Positions 32,651 to 33,513 of a stretch of 33,513 nt of DNA are shown piece by piece. A program made the translations under genes and the position numbers. The notes beneath the pieces were generated by a model. That model was given only the letters and a program-made list of their open reading frames with translations, did not search any database and had not been told where the DNA came from. The first letter of the stretch is position 1. Each line of letters starts with the position of its first letter. Origin of the DNA: a bacterium. Its GTDB lineage: Bacteria; Margulisbacteria; Marinamargulisbacteria; JAAEMD01. The stretch is from contig JAAEMD010000004.1 in NCBI GenBank assembly GCA_024225875.1, forward strand, positions 1 through 33,513, in the 5' to 3' direction.

Positions 32651-32754
32651 ATAGCTGTTTCAAAGCAAAATATCCGACACTTAAAGTTCTCAAATAGCTT
32701 CGTTTATGTACGCCAGTACACTGTACTCAGACATTTTACTTTGGGACAGCTATA
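32651..32754 (-). repeat. Interspersed palindromic repeat, copy E (inverted, 104 bp variant)
   Basis: On the minus strand it begins TATAGCTGTCCCAAAGTAAA and ends GCTTTGAAACAGCTAT, so both termini are of the right-end type, giving a more symmetric element. It shares the 12-bp central deletion of copy D. The TGTACTGGCGTACA apex is kept and the middle arm reads AGCTATTTG. Confidence 0.87.
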
Positions 32755-32809
32755 TGAGTCTGTCCCCTGGTTGTTTAGATCTGATCATCTGAATTTTCTT
32801 CGTTCATAA

Positions 32810-33397
32810 CTATTCATATGAGAAGTTAAGTTTACTTTGAATGCCATTAGAACCCGCAAGGACATTTAAGTTTTCTATATAGTCTTTCAAATCATGTCCC
32901 CAGAATAAATCATCATCATTTTCATAATTCATTGTCGAATCAGATTTCAATTCAAATTTAAGTCCTAAGCCATTAACTTCTTGCACTAACCAGTTTTTGG
33001 CGTCAATACTTAAACGGCTGTTAGCAATAACAAACTTGTTAATAAAACAACAAACAGCCAGAGTAAAGGGACTTTTATGCAGAACCTGGATTCCTTTCTT
33101 TTGTAAGAATTTTTCTAATAACTTTAAATACTTTAAAGGCGCCTTAGGATCTCTATAGTCCAGATATCTCTTATAAGTTAATGTTTTATTGGGGTTATCA
33201 AAAGTGTCCAGCATGAACATTAATGATATGACTAGAGTAGTTGGTGTTTTCATGCCATCATGAAGTTTATCCAGGTTATTAAGCAGTTCACTGGATAACC
33301 TGGACTCCTCTTTTACATCACTTTGTTTTTTTATAGACTTTAGAACTGTTTTTTCAATTACTACGTCATCTTTATTATAGTTGATATCTTTTTTCAT
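32810..33397 (-). CDS. Unknown soluble protein, 195 aa
   Basis: I do not recognise this protein. It has a highly charged N terminus (residues 1-35), a hydrophobic stretch around 51-66 (TPTTLVISLMFMLDTF) that is short for a membrane helix, a Lys/Tyr-rich helical middle (YRDPKAPLKYLKLLEKFLQKKGIQ) and an acidic C-terminal part (YENDDDLFWGHDLKDYIE). There is no signal peptide, and no Cys motif beyond a CC pair near 115. The start ATG has no good ribosome site, and the frame could be shorter. AT content and context (repeat E, a tandem array, a gene-poor stretch) suggest an accessory gene. It is a credible CDS mainly because of its length and ordinary amino-acid mix. Confidence 0.6.
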   Translation of the reverse strand: MKKDINYNKDDVVIEKTVLKSIKKQSDVKEESRLSSELLNNLDKLHDGMKTPTTLVISLMFMLDTFDNPNKTLTYKRYLDYRDPKAPLKYLKLLEKFLQKKGIQVLHKSPFTLAVCCFINKFVIANSRLSIDAKNWLVQEVNGLGLKFELKSDSTMNYENDDDLFWGHDLKDYIENLNVLAGSNGIQSKLNFSYE

Positions 33398-33455
33398 TTT
33401 ACTTGATTTTGCGCTGATAATTTTATTACTCCGTACCTAAAGTAGTAGATAATAA

Positions 33456-33512
33456 CTAGGCAGCGTAAGCAACTTCTTTTTTCTTAAAAAAGTTAGTAAT
33501 TTTGTTTGGAGA
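33456..33512 (-). CDS. Possible C-terminal tail of a gene entering from the right edge
   Basis: On the minus strand one frame is open from the edge to a TAG at 33456-33458, reading SPNKITNFFKKKEVAYAA. The sequence is plausible as a basic protein tail, but 18 codons are too few to prove coding. No product can be named. Confidence 0.25.
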   Translation of the reverse strand, partial: SPNKITNFFKKKEVAYAA

Positions 33513-33513
33513 T

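Overview
The window comes from an AT-rich, Gram-negative-type, probably anaerobic bacterium. Evidence for an LPS outer membrane is LptB, an LptF/G permease, GmhA and nucleotide-sugar genes. Evidence for anaerobic, energy-limited metabolism is a two-subunit oxygen-labile class I fumarase and a K+-dependent membrane pyrophosphatase. An RNase Y/YmdB pair and a CIRCE-controlled hrcA-grpE-dnaK-dnaJ operon argue against an ordinary gammaproteobacterium. A candidate phylum such as Margulisbacteria, Omnitrophota or Elusimicrobiota would fit, but I cannot settle the taxon from sequence alone.

Layout. (1) 1-1,640: a decayed mobile region holding the 3' part of an IS256-type transposase gene, an unknown membrane-anchored protein and the C-terminal stub of a tyrosine integrase. 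It abuts the 3' end of a minus-strand tRNA-Arg(CCT), which looks like the scar of an integrative element. (2) 1,710-3,131: full-length exonuclease I. (3) 8,041 down to 3,223 (minus): hrcA-grpE-dnaK-dnaJ, with a perfect CIRCE operator and a good promoter upstream and hairpins in two gene junctions. (4) 8,415-25,760 (plus): a long co-directional housekeeping block. It contains a Gfo/Idh oxidoreductase, metK, a degenerate cinA-like gene, recA, RNase Y, ymdB, a 98-aa stand-alone histidine-kinase dimerisation domain, lptB, lptF/G, hppA, both fumarase subunits, gmhA, a UDP-HexNAc dehydrogenase and the trio mtnP-class II aldolase-mtnA. (5) 32,339 down to 25,783 (minus): surface-polysaccharide genes wecB, two DegT aminotransferases, rfbA, rfbB and an initiating sugar-phosphate transferase, with apt embedded among them. 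(6) Right edge: an unknown 195-aa protein and possibly the tail of another gene.

The most striking unexplained structure is a family of short non-coding interspersed repeats, each about 70-120 bp. Six copies lie at about 8,153, 8,222, 9,459, 15,014, 24,512 and (inverted) 32,651. They have 27-nt imperfect terminal inverted repeats beginning TATAGCTG, a nested central palindrome, and size variants made by internal deletion. They look like MITEs inserting at TA, or a mobile RNA-hairpin family. One copy supplies the last five codons and the stop codon of the aldolase gene.

Functionally, MetK makes SAM. MtnP, MtnA and the aldolase could recycle the methylthioadenosine by-product, either by the DHAP shunt or by the first steps of methionine salvage, and Apt would recover the adenine. 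GmhA, WecB, the UDP-HexNAc dehydrogenase, RfbA/B, the aminotransferases and the sugar transferase make and start a surface glycan, while LptB and LptF/G export LPS.
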